This document shows, one piece after another, positions 42,878 through 54,330 of a DNA stretch of 64,000 bases. Location of the stretch: contig NZ_CP016448.1 of the NCBI RefSeq assembly GCF_001713355.1, positions 744,001-808,000 on the forward strand, read 5' to 3'. The notes below the pieces were generated by a model. It had not been told where the DNA came from. It saw only the letters and a program-made list of their open reading frames with translations, and ran no database searches. This DNA comes from Methyloversatilis sp. RAC08 (GTDB taxonomy: Bacteria > Pseudomonadota > Gammaproteobacteria > Burkholderiales > Rhodocyclaceae). The translations under genes were made by a program, and so were the position numbers. Position 1 is the stretch's first letter. Each line of letters opens with the position of its first letter.

Positions 42878-43569
42878 TGCGATGCCTCCCGGGTGCGCAG
42901 GATCAATTCGGCCAGATCCATGTCTTCCGGCCAGGTCACCTTCAGGTTGCCGGCGCTCGATGCAACCAGCTTCGGCGCCAGTCCCGCCGCCTCGATCGCC
43001 GAAGCCTCGTCGGTGACATCGGTGCCGCGATCGAGCGCGTCGTGCAGCAGCGCAAGCCGGAACATCTGCGGTGTCTGCGCCTGCCACATGGCCGCACGTG
43101 GCACGGTGCATTCCACCCGGCCATGGGCGTCGGCGCGCTTGAGCGTGTCGGCGACCGGCACGGCGAGCAGGCCGCCGACGGCGTCATCGGCCAGTTCGGT
43201 GATCAACCTGTCCAGCAGCTGACGGCCAAGGCAGGGACGCGCGGCGTCGTGCACCAGCACCCAGTCGTCAGGGCGCGCCCAGCCGGTCAGTTCGAACAGG
43301 CCGTTGCGCACCGACACCGCCCGGCTGGCACCGCCGCAATGCACCGGCATCAGTTTCGGCCCGAGCGCCGACCAGTCGTGGTCGCGCCAGTACAGGTCGT
43401 CCGGCGACAGCACGACCACCACCCGGTCGATGCGCGGATGCGCACACAATGTGGCCAGCGCATGATGGATCAGCGGTTTGCCGGCCAGCGGCAGATACTG
43501 CTTCGGCAGATGCGCACCGAAACGGCTGCCGCTGCCGGCGGCGGGAACGAGTGCGATGTGGCGCGGCAT
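42874..43569 (-). CDS. ispD: 2-C-methyl-D-erythritol 4-phosphate cytidylyltransferase
   Basis: A 231-residue IspD, third step of the MEP pathway. It has the CTP-binding [33 protein letters not shown], and the C-terminal QTPQMFR and [10 protein letters not shown]. The start (MPRHIALVP) at 43569 is followed directly by the fold; a longer frame overlaps the metZ gene. Co-translated with ispF (ATGA). Confidence 0.96.
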   Translation of the reverse strand: MPRHIALVPAAGSGSRFGAHLPKQYLPLAGKPLIHHALATLCAHPRIDRVVVVLSPDDLYWRDHDWSALGPKLMPVHCGGASRAVSVRNGLFELTGWARPDDWVLVHDAARPCLGRQLLDRLITELADDAVGGLLAVPVADTLKRADAHGRVECTVPRAAMWQAQTPQMFRLALLHDALDRGTDVTDEASAIEAAGLAPKLVASSAGNLKVTWPEDMDLAELILRTREASQ

Positions 43570-43574
43570 GCGGC

Positions 43575-44789
43575 TCAGACGGCCAGCCAGCGCGACAGGT
43601 CGCGCTTCATGTCGTCGACCGATTCCAGGCCTATGGCAAGCCGGATGAGGCTGTCCTTGATGCCCGAGGCGTCGCGCGCCTCCTGAGAAATACGGCCATG
43701 CGTCGTCGTCGCCGGGTGCGTGATCGTCGTTTTGGTGTCGCCCAGATTGGCGGTGATGGACAGCATGCGGGTCGAATCGATCAACGCCCATGCCTCGTCG
43801 CGCCCGCCCTGCACCTCGAACGCCACCACCGCGGCGCCGGACTTCTGTTGGCGCATCGCGATCGCATGCTGTGGGTGCGACGGCAATCCGGGGTAGTAGA
43901 CGCGATCTACCCACGGCTGCTTCTCAAGCCAGATGGACAGTTCATGGGCCTTCGCCGACTGCGCTTCCATGCGGATCGCCAGCGTTTCCAGCCCCTTCAG
44001 GATGATCCAGGCGTTGAACGGCGACAGCGTGGGGCCGGCCGTGCGCAGGAAGCGCAGCACCTCGTCCATCTCCGCCTTGCGGCCGCACACCGCGCCGCCG
44101 AGCACGCGGCCCTGCCCGTCCAGATACTTGGTGGCCGAGTGGATGATGATGTCGGCCCCCAGTTCGAGCGGCTTCTGCAGCGCCGGCGAACAGAAGCAGT
44201 TGTCGACCGCCAGCAGCGCACCAGCCTCATGCGCCACCTCGGCGACGGCCGCGATGTCGATCACCTCGGTCAGCGGGTTCGACGGCGTTTCGATGAAGAA
44301 CAGCCGGGTGGTCGGCCGCACGGCCGCACGGTAGGCCGCGATGTCCGTCGCATCGACCAGCGTGGTCGAAATGCCGAACTTTTCGAAGTAATTGGCGAAC
44401 AGCTGCTGGGTCGAGCCGAAAATGCTGCGCGAGGCGATGATGTGGTCGCCGCCCTTGAGCAGCGCCATCACCATCGACAGGATGGCCGACATGCCGGAGC
44501 TGGTCGCCACACACGCTTCGGCGCCTTCCAGCGCGGCGAGGCGGTCCTGCATCATCGTGACCGTCGGATTGGTGAAACGCGCGTAAACGTTGCCGGGTGT
44601 GGCTCCGGAAAAACGCGCCGCCGCCTCGGCGGCATTGTTGAACACGAAGCTCGATGTCAGATAGAGCGCTTCGCTGTGTTCGCCGAACTGGCTGCGCTCG
44701 ATGCCGGCGCGCACCGCCAGTGTTTCCGGATCGTACTGCTCCGGATCGAATGCCGCCCGTTCGGACGGCCGATGTTCAGAACTGCTCAT
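43575..44789 (-). CDS. metZ: O-succinylhomoserine sulfhydrylase
   Basis: A 404-residue PLP enzyme of the Cys/Met metabolism family. It carries [21 protein letters not shown], the PLP-phosphate region SSGMSAI, and the Schiff-base lysine in [16 protein letters not shown]. It makes homocysteine from an O-acylhomoserine and sulfide. The start at 44789 lies five bases behind GGAG. A stem GCCGGC/GCCGGC (44801-44818) sits just upstream of the ribosome-binding site and could affect translation. Confidence 0.92.
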   Translation of the reverse strand: MSSSEHRPSERAAFDPEQYDPETLAVRAGIERSQFGEHSEALYLTSSFVFNNAAEAAARFSGATPGNVYARFTNPTVTMMQDRLAALEGAEACVATSSGMSAILSMVMALLKGGDHIIASRSIFGSTQQLFANYFEKFGISTTLVDATDIAAYRAAVRPTTRLFFIETPSNPLTEVIDIAAVAEVAHEAGALLAVDNCFCSPALQKPLELGADIIIHSATKYLDGQGRVLGGAVCGRKAEMDEVLRFLRTAGPTLSPFNAWIILKGLETLAIRMEAQSAKAHELSIWLEKQPWVDRVYYPGLPSHPQHAIAMRQQKSGAAVVAFEVQGGRDEAWALIDSTRMLSITANLGDTKTTITHPATTTHGRISQEARDASGIKDSLIRLAIGLESVDDMKRDLSRWLAV

Positions 44790-44871
44790 GCTGTGCTCCA
44801 GCCGGCGCAAGTGCCGGCAACCAGGTATCGAAAAAGCAGAAGACGGAAAAGCGAAACCACCGGCCCAAATG

Positions 44872-44905
44872 AAAAACCCGTTTTGCCTGTAGGGCAAAAC
44901 GGGTT
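44872..44905 (-). terminator. Intrinsic terminator between purF and metZ
   Basis: On the minus strand AACCCGTTTTGCC pairs with GGCAAAACGGGTT and is followed by TTT. It is 13 base pairs long and separates the purF transcript from metZ. Confidence 0.85.
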
Positions 44906-45080
44906 CGGGAATGCATTCGTTTCGCCGCTTTAGCCGTATTTGTCCGGGTCGATGTCTCGACGAAACGTCAACCCGCGCGCCCGCAAGCTGGATTCAAATC
45001 GGCGCGAATGCCGACATTACTGCCGGTTCGCCGGGCAGGTCAAGCCGGATATCGGGAAAGCTCATGAGCCGGAGACATGC

Positions 45081-46610
45081 TCAGGCGTTTTCTTCCGACG
45101 TGACCAGATTCAGGTCGAGCTGACCGCTGTCGTCTTCGGACTGTCGCGGCGCGCCCTTGCGCTGGTTCTCGACGCCATCGAGGTAGGCGGCGGTCACATC
45201 GCCGGTGACGTAGCAGCCATCGAAGCACGACGTTTCGAACTGTTCGATCGACGGGTTGCAAGCGGTGATCGAGGCCTTGAGCATGTCCAGTGTCTGGTAG
45301 ATCAATTCGTCGGCACCGATGGCGACGCGGATTTCCTCGTCTGAGCGGTTGGCTGCTATCAGCTCGTCGCGCGTCGGCATGTCGATTCCGTACACGTTGG
45401 CGAAACGCACCGGCGGCGCAGCCGACGCGAAGTACACCTTGAGCGCGCCCGCTTCGCGCGCCATCGCAACGATTTCCTGGCTGGTCGTGCCGCGCACGAT
45501 CGAGTCATCGACCAGCAGCACGTTCTTGCCGCGGAACTCCTGCGTGATCGCATTGAGCTTCTGGCGCACCGATTTGCGGCGTACCGCCTGGCCCGGCATG
45601 ATGAAGGTGCGGCCGATGTAGCGGTTCTTCACGAACCCCTCGCGGTACGGTACGTCGAGCACGCGGGCCAGTTCCATCGCCGACGGACGGCTCGAATCCG
45701 GGATAGGGATGACCGCGTCGATCTGCAGCCCGCCGTGGTCGCGCTGGATCTTCTGGGCGAGGAATTCGCCCATCTTCACGCGCGACTCATACACCGACAC
45801 GCCATCCATCAGTGAATCCGGACGCGCCAGATAGACGTATTCGAACAGACAGGGCGCCTGGGTCGGATGCGCCGCGCACTGCAGCGACTGCATCGTGCCC
45901 TCCGGCGAGATGAGTACGGCTTCGCCCGGCGCGATGTCGCGCAGCAGCGTGAAGCCCAGCGTATCGAGCGCGACGCTTTCCGAAGCGACCAGCCATTCGG
46001 TGCCCTGTTCGGTCTCGTGTGTGCCGATGACCAGCGGGCGGATGCCGTACGGGTCGCGGAACGCCAGCAGGCCAAAGCCGGCGATCATCGCCACCACGGC
46101 GTAAGCGCCTCGACAGCGGCGATGCACGCCAGCCACGGCGCGGAACACCGTCTGCTCGTCGAAGGTCGGCCGCTCGCGCAGCGACTGCATCATTTCGTGC
46201 GCCAGCACGTTCAGCAGCACTTCGGAATCCGACGTGGTGTTGATGTGCCGCAGGTCGGTGCGGAACATGTCGACCTTCAGTTCTTCCGAATTCGTCAGGT
46301 TGCCGTTGTGCGCCAGCACGATGCCGAACGGCGAATTGACGTAGAAGGGCTGCGCCTCGGCCGCGTTGTAGGCGGATCCGGCCGTCGGGTAGCGCACGTG
46401 CGCAATACCCCAGTCACCGAGCAGGGTACGCATGTTGCGCGTGCGGAACACATCGCGCACCAGTCCGGAACTCTTGTGCATGTGGAACTTCTGGCCCTGC
46501 GCGGTGGCGATGCCGGCCGCGTCCTGGCCGCGGTGCTGCAGCACGAGCAGTCCGTCGTACAGGAGCTGATTGACGGGAGAGGTGGCAACGACGCCGAGTA
46601 TTCCGCACAT
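45081..46610 (-). CDS. purF: Amidophosphoribosyltransferase
   Basis: A 509-residue PurF, first enzyme of purine synthesis. The catalytic Cys2 (MCGILGVV) starts the Ntn glutaminase domain with HNGNLTN and RDPYGIRPL. The phosphoribosyltransferase domain has the PRPP loop [14 protein letters not shown] and IPDSSRPSA. The C-terminal [15 protein letters not shown] stretch resembles the Fe-S or cysteine region of the family. It lies five bases after cvpA. Confidence 0.97.
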   Translation of the reverse strand: MCGILGVVATSPVNQLLYDGLLVLQHRGQDAAGIATAQGQKFHMHKSSGLVRDVFRTRNMRTLLGDWGIAHVRYPTAGSAYNAAEAQPFYVNSPFGIVLAHNGNLTNSEELKVDMFRTDLRHINTTSDSEVLLNVLAHEMMQSLRERPTFDEQTVFRAVAGVHRRCRGAYAVVAMIAGFGLLAFRDPYGIRPLVIGTHETEQGTEWLVASESVALDTLGFTLLRDIAPGEAVLISPEGTMQSLQCAAHPTQAPCLFEYVYLARPDSLMDGVSVYESRVKMGEFLAQKIQRDHGGLQIDAVIPIPDSSRPSAMELARVLDVPYREGFVKNRYIGRTFIMPGQAVRRKSVRQKLNAITQEFRGKNVLLVDDSIVRGTTSQEIVAMAREAGALKVYFASAAPPVRFANVYGIDMPTRDELIAANRSDEEIRVAIGADELIYQTLDMLKASITACNPSIEQFETSCFDGCYVTGDVTAAYLDGVENQRKGAPRQSEDDSGQLDLNLVTSEENA

Positions 46611-46615
46611 GATGG

Positions 46616-47110
46616 TCAGGCCTTAAATCGAATCTTCTTTGCCACTGCATCCGGCAGCCACGGGCGCAGGGCGATTGCTGCAGTTTCCAGCGGCGGCGTC
46701 AGCGCCGCCGCGCGCCACCACGGTTGTTCGGGGGCGGGCGTGAAGGCCGCACCGACCACGATCAGAAGCAGTATAAATGCGGCCCGAGCCAGCCCGAACA
46801 AGCCCCCCAGCACACGATCGGGAAAATCGAGCCCGGTCGCCTTGATCAGCGAGCGCAAAACCCAGCGCAATACGCCGCACAACAGCAGCACCGCGACGAA
46901 GGCGAGCGCGAAACCGCTGACCATGCGCAAGCCCGGATCCTGCAGGCCGGCCGGCAGCAGCATGGCGACATCGGCGCCGAACTGCCGAGCGACAATGAAG
47001 GCGAGCACCCAAGCCGCCAGAGCAATCACTTCGCTGACCAGACCGCGCATCAACCCGATCGCCGTGGACACCGCCACGATGGCGATCAGGATGTAGTCCA
47101 GCACGGTCAT
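46616..47110 (-). CDS. cvpA: CvpA family membrane protein
   Basis: A 164-residue protein with four transmembrane helices (about 5-25, 30-48, 66-88, 105-125) and the family opening [24 protein letters not shown]. CvpA is linked to colicin V production and envelope homeostasis and typically precedes purF, as here. Its ATG overlaps the SPOR protein stop by four bases. Confidence 0.93.
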   Translation of the reverse strand: MTVLDYILIAIVAVSTAIGLMRGLVSEVIALAAWVLAFIVARQFGADVAMLLPAGLQDPGLRMVSGFALAFVAVLLLCGVLRWVLRSLIKATGLDFPDRVLGGLFGLARAAFILLLIVVGAAFTPAPEQPWWRAAALTPPLETAAIALRPWLPDAVAKKIRFKA

Positions 47111-47754
47111 GCAGCCGGCGCCATCATGGAACGCATGCCGGCACCTTCAAGCTTGCGCTGCGCGGCTTCGGCTGCTGCGCGAGTTGGGAACGGGCCGACC
47201 TTTACGCGCGTACGCGACTGGCCGTTTTCCAGCTTTACCGGTTCGGTAAAGGTCGGAAAGCCCAGCTCCTTGGCACGCGCGCGGAGTTTGGCCACATTGG
47301 CGGCATCGCTGAACACCCCCAGTTGCAATGCGAAGGATCCCGACTTGCCATCGAGCAGGGCCGCCACGCGAGACGCTTCGCTGACTGGCGCGGGCGCAGC
47401 AGCCTGTTTGGTCGGCTCGGCCTTTGGTGGCACGGCAACCGGCGCGGGTGGCGAAGGCGGCACAACAGGAACTGATTCGGTCGTCGCCGGCGCAGCAGAT
47501 TCGGTATCCGGCGGCGCAGGCGGAATCATTACATCGGCGTCAGCCGGTTCGGGTCGAGCCGGCTGGGCCAGCGCCGGCAGGCTGTCACGCGGCGGAATGC
47601 GCACGGCGATGTCCTGCGCCGGGGCACGCGGCTCGTGGTCCATCACGACCGGCAGCACGATGGCCGCGGTCAGTGCCAGTGCGATGGCACCGAGCAGGCG
47701 CCGGCGGGCGCGCTTGCGCAACTCAGTCTGGAGGTCAGGGGCGGTAGAAGCCAC
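47107..47754 (-). CDS. SPOR-domain protein (DedD-like)
   Basis: A 215-residue protein: a cytoplasmic start (ELRKRARRRLLG), one transmembrane helix (about 18-37), a Pro/Ala-rich linker (about 60-130) and a SPOR domain (about 135-212: GSFALQLGVFSDAANVAKLRARAKELGF ... GPFPTRAAAEAAQRKL). SPOR domains bind septal peptidoglycan. Position between folC and cvpA is the usual place of dedD. Confidence 0.9.
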   Translation of the reverse strand: MASTAPDLQTELRKRARRRLLGAIALALTAAIVLPVVMDHEPRAPAQDIAVRIPPRDSLPALAQPARPEPADADVMIPPAPPDTESAAPATTESVPVVPPSPPAPVAVPPKAEPTKQAAAPAPVSEASRVAALLDGKSGSFALQLGVFSDAANVAKLRARAKELGFPTFTEPVKLENGQSRTRVKVGPFPTRAAAEAAQRKLEGAGMRSMMAPAA

Positions 47755-47778
47755 GTCGGGCGCATCCTGCGGGTGGGT

Positions 47779-49071
47779 TCAGCCTTTTGCAGGCAAGGGC
47801 GAGCGCGCGTATTCGCGCATGACTTCGGCGACGGTGAGGAAGGATCCGAACACGACGATTCTATCATCTGCACCCACCCGTTCCCGGGTGGCCTGCCACG
47901 CATCGACCGGACTGGCGAAGGTCGACACGCTGCCCGGAATACCTTGTTCGGCGATCATTGCAGCGATGTCGCTGGCGAGCGTACCGCGCGGACCGCCGAG
48001 ATCGCACAGCATCCAGTGGTCGATGCGTCCCTTGAGCCGGTCGAGCACGCCCGCGATGTCCTTGTCGCGCAGCATGCCGAGCACGGCCCAGGTTTCCGGG
48101 TAGAACCCCATGCTCGACAGGTTCTCGTTCAGCACCGAGGCGGCGTGCGGGTTGTGCGCGACGTCGAAGATGACGGCCGGCCGGCCGGGCATCACCTGGA
48201 AGCGACCCGGCAGTTCGACCGTGGCCAGCCCGAGACGGATGTCACCGACCGACACCGGGACCTGGTCGGACATGGCGTCCAGCGCCGTGATCACCGCCGA
48301 TGCATTCAGCAGCTGGTTGGCACCGCGCAACGCCGGATAGCCCAGCCCGCCACGCTTGACCAGCCGTTCAGGCTCGCGCCGCCAGTAGCCCCACTGCTGC
48401 CGGTCACCGCCAAAGCCGAAATCGCGGCCTGACACCTTGAGCACCGCGCCGATCGTTTGGGCGTACTCGATCACCGTGGCTGGCGGCATCGGATCACCGA
48501 CGATGGCCGGCCGCCCTGCACGGAAGATGCCGGCCTTCTCGCGGCCGATCAGCTCTCGCGTATCACCGAGATATTCCATGTGGTCGAGATCGACGCTGGT
48601 GACGATGGCGCAATCGGCATCGAATGCGTTCACGGCATCAAGACGGCCGCCCAGCCCAACTTCCATCACGATCACATCGAGCTCGGCGCGCTCGAACACC
48701 TGCCACGCGCCCAAGGTGCCGAACTCGAAGTAGGTCAGCGCGGTATCGCCGCGCGCCTGTTCGACCTCGGCAAAGCCGGCGCACAGTGCGTCATCGCTGG
48801 CCGGTTCGCCGTTGATGCGAACGCGTTCGTTGTAGGCCAGCAGGTGCGGCGACGTGTAGGTGCCGACGCGATAGCCTGCGCATCGCAGGATGCGTTCGAG
48901 CATCGCACAGGTCGAGCCCTTGCCATTGGTGCCGCCGACGATGAACAGCGGAACGCGCTGCGTGATGCCGAGCGCCGCCTTGACGCTGAGCACGCGGTCC
49001 AGCCCGAGCTGGATCACCTTCGGATGCAGGCCTTCGAGGTGCTGCAGCCACTCGGTCAGCGTCAGTGGCAT
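47779..49071 (-). CDS. folC: Folylpolyglutamate/dihydrofolate synthase
   Basis: A 430-residue FolC, which joins glutamate to dihydropteroate or folate. It has the P-loop VGGTNGKGSTCAMLERIL, SPHLLAYNERVRING, EVGLGGRLDAVNAFD, HMEYLGDTRELIGREKAGIF and the C-terminal-domain core VIFDVAHNPHAA. Length is normal. Confidence 0.95.
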   Translation of the reverse strand: MPLTLTEWLQHLEGLHPKVIQLGLDRVLSVKAALGITQRVPLFIVGGTNGKGSTCAMLERILRCAGYRVGTYTSPHLLAYNERVRINGEPASDDALCAGFAEVEQARGDTALTYFEFGTLGAWQVFERAELDVIVMEVGLGGRLDAVNAFDADCAIVTSVDLDHMEYLGDTRELIGREKAGIFRAGRPAIVGDPMPPATVIEYAQTIGAVLKVSGRDFGFGGDRQQWGYWRREPERLVKRGGLGYPALRGANQLLNASAVITALDAMSDQVPVSVGDIRLGLATVELPGRFQVMPGRPAVIFDVAHNPHAASVLNENLSSMGFYPETWAVLGMLRDKDIAGVLDRLKGRIDHWMLCDLGGPRGTLASDIAAMIAEQGIPGSVSTFASPVDAWQATRERVGADDRIVVFGSFLTVAEVMREYARSPLPAKG

Positions 49072-49129
49072 GTGATCGACGGGCCGGACACGGTTGTCAC
49101 GCGACGCAGGGGACGCGGATGCTGACGGT

Positions 49130-49999
49130 TCAGCACGTCAATGCCGGCATACGTTGCAATGCGGACAGCAGGCCGGCGATGCGGTCAGGCATTTCGCGCC
49201 GATCGACAATCATGTCGACAGCGCCCTTCTCGACCAGGAACTCTGCGCGCTGGAATCCTTCCGGAAGTTTTTCGCGCACGGTCTGTTCGATCACGCGCGG
49301 GCCGGCGAAGCCTATCAGCGCGCCCGGCTCGGCGATGACGATGTCGCCCATGAACGCAAAGCTGGCCGACACACCGCCCATGGTCGGATCGGTCAGCACC
49401 GAAATGAAGGGCAGCCTGTGCTGCGCAAGCTGGGTCAGCGCAGCGGTGGTCTTGGCCATCTGCATCAATGAAAAGAGACCTTCCTGCATGCGAGCACCGC
49501 CACTGGCCGCGATGCACACGAAGGGCAGGCGCTGTTCGACCGCGACGCGCACGCCACGCACGAAGCGTTCGCCAACGACCGAACCCATCGATCCGCCAAG
49601 AAATTCGAATTCGAAACAGGCGACAACTACCGGCACCGTCCGGATCGCGCCCTGCATGACGATCAGTGCATCCCCCTCGCCGGTTTCGTCGGCAGCCGCG
49701 TTCAGGCGGTCGGCGTAGCGTTTGCTGTCGCGGAACTTCAGCGGATCGACCGGCATGACTTCGGCGCCGATCTCGAAGCGGCCTTCACGGTCGAGCAGGG
49801 AATCAAGGCGTACGCGGGCGCGTACCCGCGAGTGGTGATTGCACTTCGGGCAGACGCCGGTATTGGCCGCCAGATCGGCGGTGTAGAGCACGGCTTCGCA
49901 AGCCGGGCACTTCGACCACAGGCCTTCGGGAACCGACTTGCGCCCAGCTGCCTCGCTGCGGTTTATCTTCGGCGGCAGCAGCTTCTGCAGCCAGCTCAT
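49130..49999 (-). CDS. accD: Acetyl-CoA carboxylase carboxyltransferase subunit beta
   Basis: A 289-residue AccD, part of the fatty-acid-synthesis carboxyltransferase. A four-Cys zinc ribbon (CPACEAVLY...CPKCNHH) sits at about 33-57. The crotonase-like core has [41 protein letters not shown] and [21 protein letters not shown]. Its ATG overlaps the trpA stop by four bases. Confidence 0.97.
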   Translation of the reverse strand: MSWLQKLLPPKINRSEAAGRKSVPEGLWSKCPACEAVLYTADLAANTGVCPKCNHHSRVRARVRLDSLLDREGRFEIGAEVMPVDPLKFRDSKRYADRLNAAADETGEGDALIVMQGAIRTVPVVVACFEFEFLGGSMGSVVGERFVRGVRVAVEQRLPFVCIAASGGARMQEGLFSLMQMAKTTAALTQLAQHRLPFISVLTDPTMGGVSASFAFMGDIVIAEPGALIGFAGPRVIEQTVREKLPEGFQRAEFLVEKGAVDMIVDRREMPDRIAGLLSALQRMPALTC

Positions 50000-50808
50000 G
50001 CCGTCACCTCGACGCTGTCCATCGCAGCGCGGATGCCGCTCAGCAGCGTCTTCACGCGCGGCAGTATTTGGTCTGCCGGGCTGTTCTCGATTTCCTCGAT
50101 GATGCGGCTGCCGATGACGACCGCGTCCGCCACCGCCGCCAGCGCCTTCGCCGAGGCGCCATCACGCACGCCGAAGCCGACGCCAACCGGCAGGCCGACC
50201 ATGTCGCGAATCAGCGGAATGCGCTTCGATACGGCATCGATGTCGATGTGGCCGGCGCCGGTCACGCCCTTCAAGGATACGTAATAGATGTAGCCGCTGC
50301 CGATCTCTCCGACGGCGCGGATGCGAACGTCGGTCGAGGTCGGTGCCAGCAGGAAGATGACATCCAGCCCTGCAGCGCGCACCACCCTGGCGAATTCGCG
50401 CGACTCTTCCGGCGGGTAATCCACCACCAGCACGCCATCCGCGCCGGCGGCCGACGCTGCGTCAGCGAAGGCATCTACACCCATTGCCTCGATCGGGTTG
50501 GCATAGCCCATCAGTACGACCGGCGTCGTCGTGTTGCGGGTGCGGAATTCGGCTACCGCCGCAATCACCTGGCGCAGCGACACCTTCTTCAGCAACGCCC
50601 GTTCGGACGCGCGCTGTATCGTCGGGCCATCGGCCATCGGGTCGGAGAAAGGCACCCCGAGTTCGATGATGTCGGCACCCGCCTCGACCAGCGTGTGCAT
50701 CAGCGGCACCGTCACCGACAGGTCGGGGTCGCCCGCTGTGACAAATGGAATCAGCGCCTTGCGGCCTGCGGCGTCCAGCGCGGACAGTGTTTGAGTGATT
50801 CGGGACAT
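49996..50808 (-). CDS. trpA: Tryptophan synthase alpha subunit
   Basis: A 270-residue TrpA which cleaves indole-3-glycerol phosphate. It has the catalytic Glu in [20 protein letters not shown] (FSDP) and the second acidic residue in [11 protein letters not shown], and [13 protein letters not shown] for phosphate binding. The start at 50808 (MSRITQTL) is the family start; an in-frame extension to 50841 is unlikely. Confidence 0.96.
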   Translation of the reverse strand: MSRITQTLSALDAAGRKALIPFVTAGDPDLSVTVPLMHTLVEAGADIIELGVPFSDPMADGPTIQRASERALLKKVSLRQVIAAVAEFRTRNTTTPVVLMGYANPIEAMGVDAFADAASAAGADGVLVVDYPPEESREFARVVRAAGLDVIFLLAPTSTDVRIRAVGEIGSGYIYYVSLKGVTGAGHIDIDAVSKRIPLIRDMVGLPVGVGFGVRDGASAKALAAVADAVVIGSRIIEEIENSPADQILPRVKTLLSGIRAAMDSVEVTA

Positions 50809-50872
50809 TTTCGGAAACCGTCGCCGGGCGGCTTCCGCCACCCGGCTGACAACAGGATGGTGGAAAAGCTGG

Positions 50873-52105
50873 TCAGAACTTGATGCCGGACTTCTCGGCC
50901 ACGGTGTGCATGTCCTTGTCGCCGCGGCCGGACAGATTGACCAGCAGCACCGCGTCCTTCGACATGCCGGCCGCCATCTTCATCGCGTAGGCGACGGCGT
51001 GCGACGATTCGAGCGCCGGGATGATGCCTTCCATGCGGCAGGTCTTGTGGAAGGCCGCCAGCGCTTCCTCGTCGTCGATGGCCACATATTCGGCGCGACC
51101 GCAGTCCTTCAGCCAGGCGTGCTCCGGGCCGACGCCAGGATAGTCGAGGCCGGCCGACACCGAATGCGTTTCGATGATCTGACCATTTTCATCCTGCAGC
51201 AGATAGGTGCGATTGCCGTGCAGCACACCCGGACGTCCGGCACACAGCGACGCCGAATGCATTCCGGTCGAAATGCCGTGCCCGGCCGCCTCGACGCCAA
51301 TCAGACGCACGTCCGGATAGGGGATGTAGGGATAGAAGATGCCCATCGCATTCGATCCACCGCCAACGCAGGCGATCACGGCATCCGGCTGACGACCGAT
51401 CATTTCCGGCATCTGCCACTTGCACTCCTCGCCGATGACCGACTGGAAGTCGCGCACCATCATCGGATACGGATGCGGACCGGCCACGGTGCCGATGATG
51501 TAGAAGGTGTTGGCGACATTGGTCACCCAGTCACGCATGGCTTCGTTCAGCGCGTCCTTCAAAGTCTTGGAGCCGCATTCGACAGGTACGACCGTGGCAC
51601 CGAGCAGCTTCATGCGATAGACGTTGGCGGCCTGACGCTTCACGTCCTCGCTGCCCATGTAGACAACGCATTCCATGCCGAGCCTGGCGGCGATCGTCGC
51701 GGTGGCGACACCGTGCTGGCCGGCACCGGTTTCCGCGATCACGCGCGGCTTGCCCATGTGCTTGGCCACCATGGCCTGACCGATCACATTGTTGATCTTG
51801 TGGGCGCCGGTGTGGTTCAGGTCTTCGCGCTTGAGGTAGATCTGCGCACCACCCGCCGCTTCGGACAGGCGACGCGCGTGGAAGATCGGGCTCGGGCGGC
51901 CGACGTAGTGCTTCAGCTCGTACTCGAATTCCGCGCGGAACGCCGGTTCGTCCTTCAGTGACTCGTAGGTATCCCGCAGCTCATCGAGCGCGGCAATCAG
52001 GGTTTCCGCAACAAAAGTGCCACCGTACGGACCAAAATGTCCGGTCGTGTCCGGCAGGTTGTAGGCGGAGGCAGATACCTCAGCCGGCAGGTCGAGCTTC
52101 CCCAT
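50873..52105 (-). CDS. trpB: Tryptophan synthase beta subunit
   Basis: A 410-residue PLP-dependent TrpB. It has [29 protein letters not shown] with the PLP lysine, [24 protein letters not shown], and the C-terminal [11 protein letters not shown]. The start at 52105 follows AGGAG. It overlaps the upstream trpF by 26 bases, more than the usual four. Confidence 0.97.
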   Translation of the reverse strand: MGKLDLPAEVSASAYNLPDTTGHFGPYGGTFVAETLIAALDELRDTYESLKDEPAFRAEFEYELKHYVGRPSPIFHARRLSEAAGGAQIYLKREDLNHTGAHKINNVIGQAMVAKHMGKPRVIAETGAGQHGVATATIAARLGMECVVYMGSEDVKRQAANVYRMKLLGATVVPVECGSKTLKDALNEAMRDWVTNVANTFYIIGTVAGPHPYPMMVRDFQSVIGEECKWQMPEMIGRQPDAVIACVGGGSNAMGIFYPYIPYPDVRLIGVEAAGHGISTGMHSASLCAGRPGVLHGNRTYLLQDENGQIIETHSVSAGLDYPGVGPEHAWLKDCGRAEYVAIDDEEALAAFHKTCRMEGIIPALESSHAVAYAMKMAAGMSKDAVLLVNLSGRGDKDMHTVAEKSGIKF

Positions 52106-52718
52106 TTTCAACTCCTGATATGAACGCAGCCACCCTGGCCACGTCCTTGATTCCTTTGGCGGATTCAACTCCGCTGCTCACATCGACCGCAGCCGGCGCC
52201 ACGCGCCGAACCGCGTCTGCCACGGTTTCCGGGTCCAGACCGCCGGACAGGATGACCGGCAGTGGAAGGTCGGGCGGGATCAGCGACCAGTCGAAACTCT
52301 TGCCGGAGCCCCCCCAGGCATCGGAGTAGGCATCCAGCAGCAGTGCTCGCGCTGCACGAAACCTGACCGCGTATTCTAGCAAATCCAGCCCCGGCCTCAC
52401 CCGGACTGCTTTGATGTATGGCAGGCCGAAACGTTCGCAATCATCCGGCGTCTCGTCGCCATGAAACTGCAGGCAATCCAGGCGCGCCCCGCTCGCCGCT
52501 TCGCCGATCAATCCAGCATCTTCATTGACGAACAGTCCGACCCGCGTGACGAACGGCGGCACCCGCAACGCCAGCAACGCAGCCCGCTCGACGGTCACCG
52601 CGCGCGGGCTGGGCGGATAGAGCACGAAACCGACGGCGTCTACACCGAGCGCCAGGGAAGCTTCGAGGTCACTTTCGCGGGTGAAGCCGCAGATCTTGAT
52701 ACGGGTCTTGCGCACCAT
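52080..52718 (-). CDS. trpF: Phosphoribosylanthranilate isomerase
   Basis: A 212-residue TIM-barrel TrpF. It has the catalytic Cys in [20 protein letters not shown], the LQFHGDET strand, the catalytic Asp in [19 protein letters not shown], and the phosphate-binding SGGLDPETV and DVSSGVES. It heads trpFBA-accD-folC. Confidence 0.96.
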   Translation of the reverse strand: MVRKTRIKICGFTRESDLEASLALGVDAVGFVLYPPSPRAVTVERAALLALRVPPFVTRVGLFVNEDAGLIGEAASGARLDCLQFHGDETPDDCERFGLPYIKAVRVRPGLDLLEYAVRFRAARALLLDAYSDAWGGSGKSFDWSLIPPDLPLPVILSGGLDPETVADAVRRVAPAAVDVSSGVESAKGIKDVARVAAFISGVENGEARPAG

Positions 52719-52756
52719 GCGTCCTCAAGGATGATCGTAGCAGCATCAGCAGGGCG

Positions 52757-53551
52757 TCAACCCGGTCCGATCGGCGGAAGCCTCATTCCGCACTGGATTT
52801 CCGGCAAATGCCACGCCGCATCGTAGCCCACCCCGACCAGATAGAGGCCACTGGCAGAAAAAGTCGGCGCCCCCAGGCGCCGGTCCCGCCCCGCCAGCAG
52901 TTCGCCCACCCAGGACGGATCACGCCGGCTGCACCCCACTTCGACCAGTGCGCCGACGATGTTGCGCACCATGTGATGCAGAAACGCGTTGGCGGTCAGG
53001 TCGAGCAGGATCCAGTCGCCCCGACGCACCAGCGACAGTTCAGACAAGGTACGTACAGGACTGTGCGCCTGGCATTCCGACGACCGGAAGGCGGAAAAGT
53101 CATGCGTGCCGATCAGATCGGCGCCAGCCGCCTGCATGCGGACCTCGTCGAGCGGACGATGGAACCAGCCGGCAAGCGTGGCTGCCAGCGCCGGACGGAC
53201 CGGATGGTTGTAAAGGCAATAGCGGTAGCTGCGGGAATGCGCCGAAAAACGCGCGTTGAAATCGTCGGCAACCGGCTTGGCCCAACGCACGGCAACCGAC
53301 GGGGGCAGCAGCGCATTGCAGCCACGGACCCATGCCATGTCCGGGCGTTGTGCCGAAGTATCGAAATGCACTACCTGAGCCGTCGCGTGCACGCCGGTAT
53401 CGGTGCGGCCGGATGCCTGCACGCGAACCGGATGAGCCGCAATGGCGGACAAGGCGGCCTCCAGCGTGTCCTGCACCGTCAGGCCGGACGCCTGCGACTG
53501 CCAGCCGCGAAAGGCCGATCCGTCGTACTCGACACCGAGCGCGATGCGCAC
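52757..53551 (-). CDS. truA: tRNA pseudouridine(38-40) synthase
   Basis: A 264-residue TruA. It has LGVEYDGSAFRGWQSQ, the catalytic Asp in QASGRTDTGVHATAQVVHFD, and FLHHMVRNIVGALVEVG. The GTG at 53551 is chosen because it starts the family fold and comes one base after the upstream stop; a longer frame begins at 53605. It modifies the anticodon arm of several tRNAs. Confidence 0.95.
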   Translation of the reverse strand: MRIALGVEYDGSAFRGWQSQASGLTVQDTLEAALSAIAAHPVRVQASGRTDTGVHATAQVVHFDTSAQRPDMAWVRGCNALLPPSVAVRWAKPVADDFNARFSAHSRSYRYCLYNHPVRPALAATLAGWFHRPLDEVRMQAAGADLIGTHDFSAFRSSECQAHSPVRTLSELSLVRRGDWILLDLTANAFLHHMVRNIVGALVEVGCSRRDPSWVGELLAGRDRRLGAPTFSASGLYLVGVGYDAAWHLPEIQCGMRLPPIGPG

Positions 53552-53552
53552 G

Positions 53553-54179
53553 TCAGGCCCAGTGCCAGAGTGCAAGCAGGCATGCGGCAGCAGCCAGCAC
53601 GACACGATCCAATGCAGCTAACGGCGCACACGCCTCGACCGGAAGGGACGTTCCGCTGTCGCCTTCTTCCAGCCACGAACGCCAATTGCGTCCCGGCATC
53701 CGGTGATCGACTTCGTGCAGTACCAGTTGCAGGCGCAAGGCGAAGCTTCCGGGCGCTGGATGATCCGCCGACAACGGATGAACCAGCCGGTGAATGGCCC
53801 CGGTCAGCCGGGCGGGCGTCATCCGATCCAGCAGTATGGCTACGGCTGCGGCCATACCGATCAGCTTGCTCATCGCGGACAGGGCTGCAAGCAAGCCTTC
53901 GATACTCGGACCCGCCGGGAAATCAGGTACCAGCAGTCGCCCCGGCGTGGCAAGCGCGAAGGTGAGCAGGATGGCGAGCAGCAGCCAGCGCAGACGGCGC
54001 ACCAGACGAAGGAAAGGACGCGCGGCCAGAAGGAGGGCGCACGCGATCGACATGCCGGACCACAGCTCATGCCAGGGGGAACCCGCCACCTGCCCGGCAA
54101 GCAGCCAGACCAGCCAGAGCGCGAGCAGAGTAGCCGCGTGCAGGCGGGGTGCAGGAGGGTCAGTTTCGGTAACGTACAT
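53553..54179 (-). CDS. CbiQ/EcfT-like transmembrane protein
   Basis: A 208-residue protein with about four to five transmembrane helices (about 15-35, 42-58, 65-82, 97-115, 190-207). The ending of the core, LTGAIHRLVHPLSADHPAPGSFALRLQLVLHEV, resembles the energy-coupling EcfT/CbiQ family where a helix and a conserved L..PL motif contact the ATPases. No ATPase or substrate-binding S-component gene is beside it, so the assignment is tentative. It is tightly coupled to truA. Confidence 0.5.
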   Translation of the reverse strand: MYVTETDPPAPRLHAATLLALWLVWLLAGQVAGSPWHELWSGMSIACALLLAARPFLRLVRRLRWLLLAILLTFALATPGRLLVPDFPAGPSIEGLLAALSAMSKLIGMAAAVAILLDRMTPARLTGAIHRLVHPLSADHPAPGSFALRLQLVLHEVDHRMPGRNWRSWLEEGDSGTSLPVEACAPLAALDRVVLAAAACLLALWHWA

Positions 54180-54330
54180 GGGGATGGCGCAGGCTCATTG
54201 CGTCAAGCATAGCGCCGGGCAAGGCCCGAACGAACAGGACTCACCTGCAGATTTTCAGCCGGGGCCCGTTCGGACAGACTGCGCGGAGCGGATCGACCCG
54301 AAGGCCGATCCATCGGCGGCAATATACTGA

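Noticed and set aside
44790-44871. SAM riboswitch upstream of metZ
   Set aside because: Only a single short GCCGGC stem is present and the leader is too short and simple for the SAM riboswitch classes I know.
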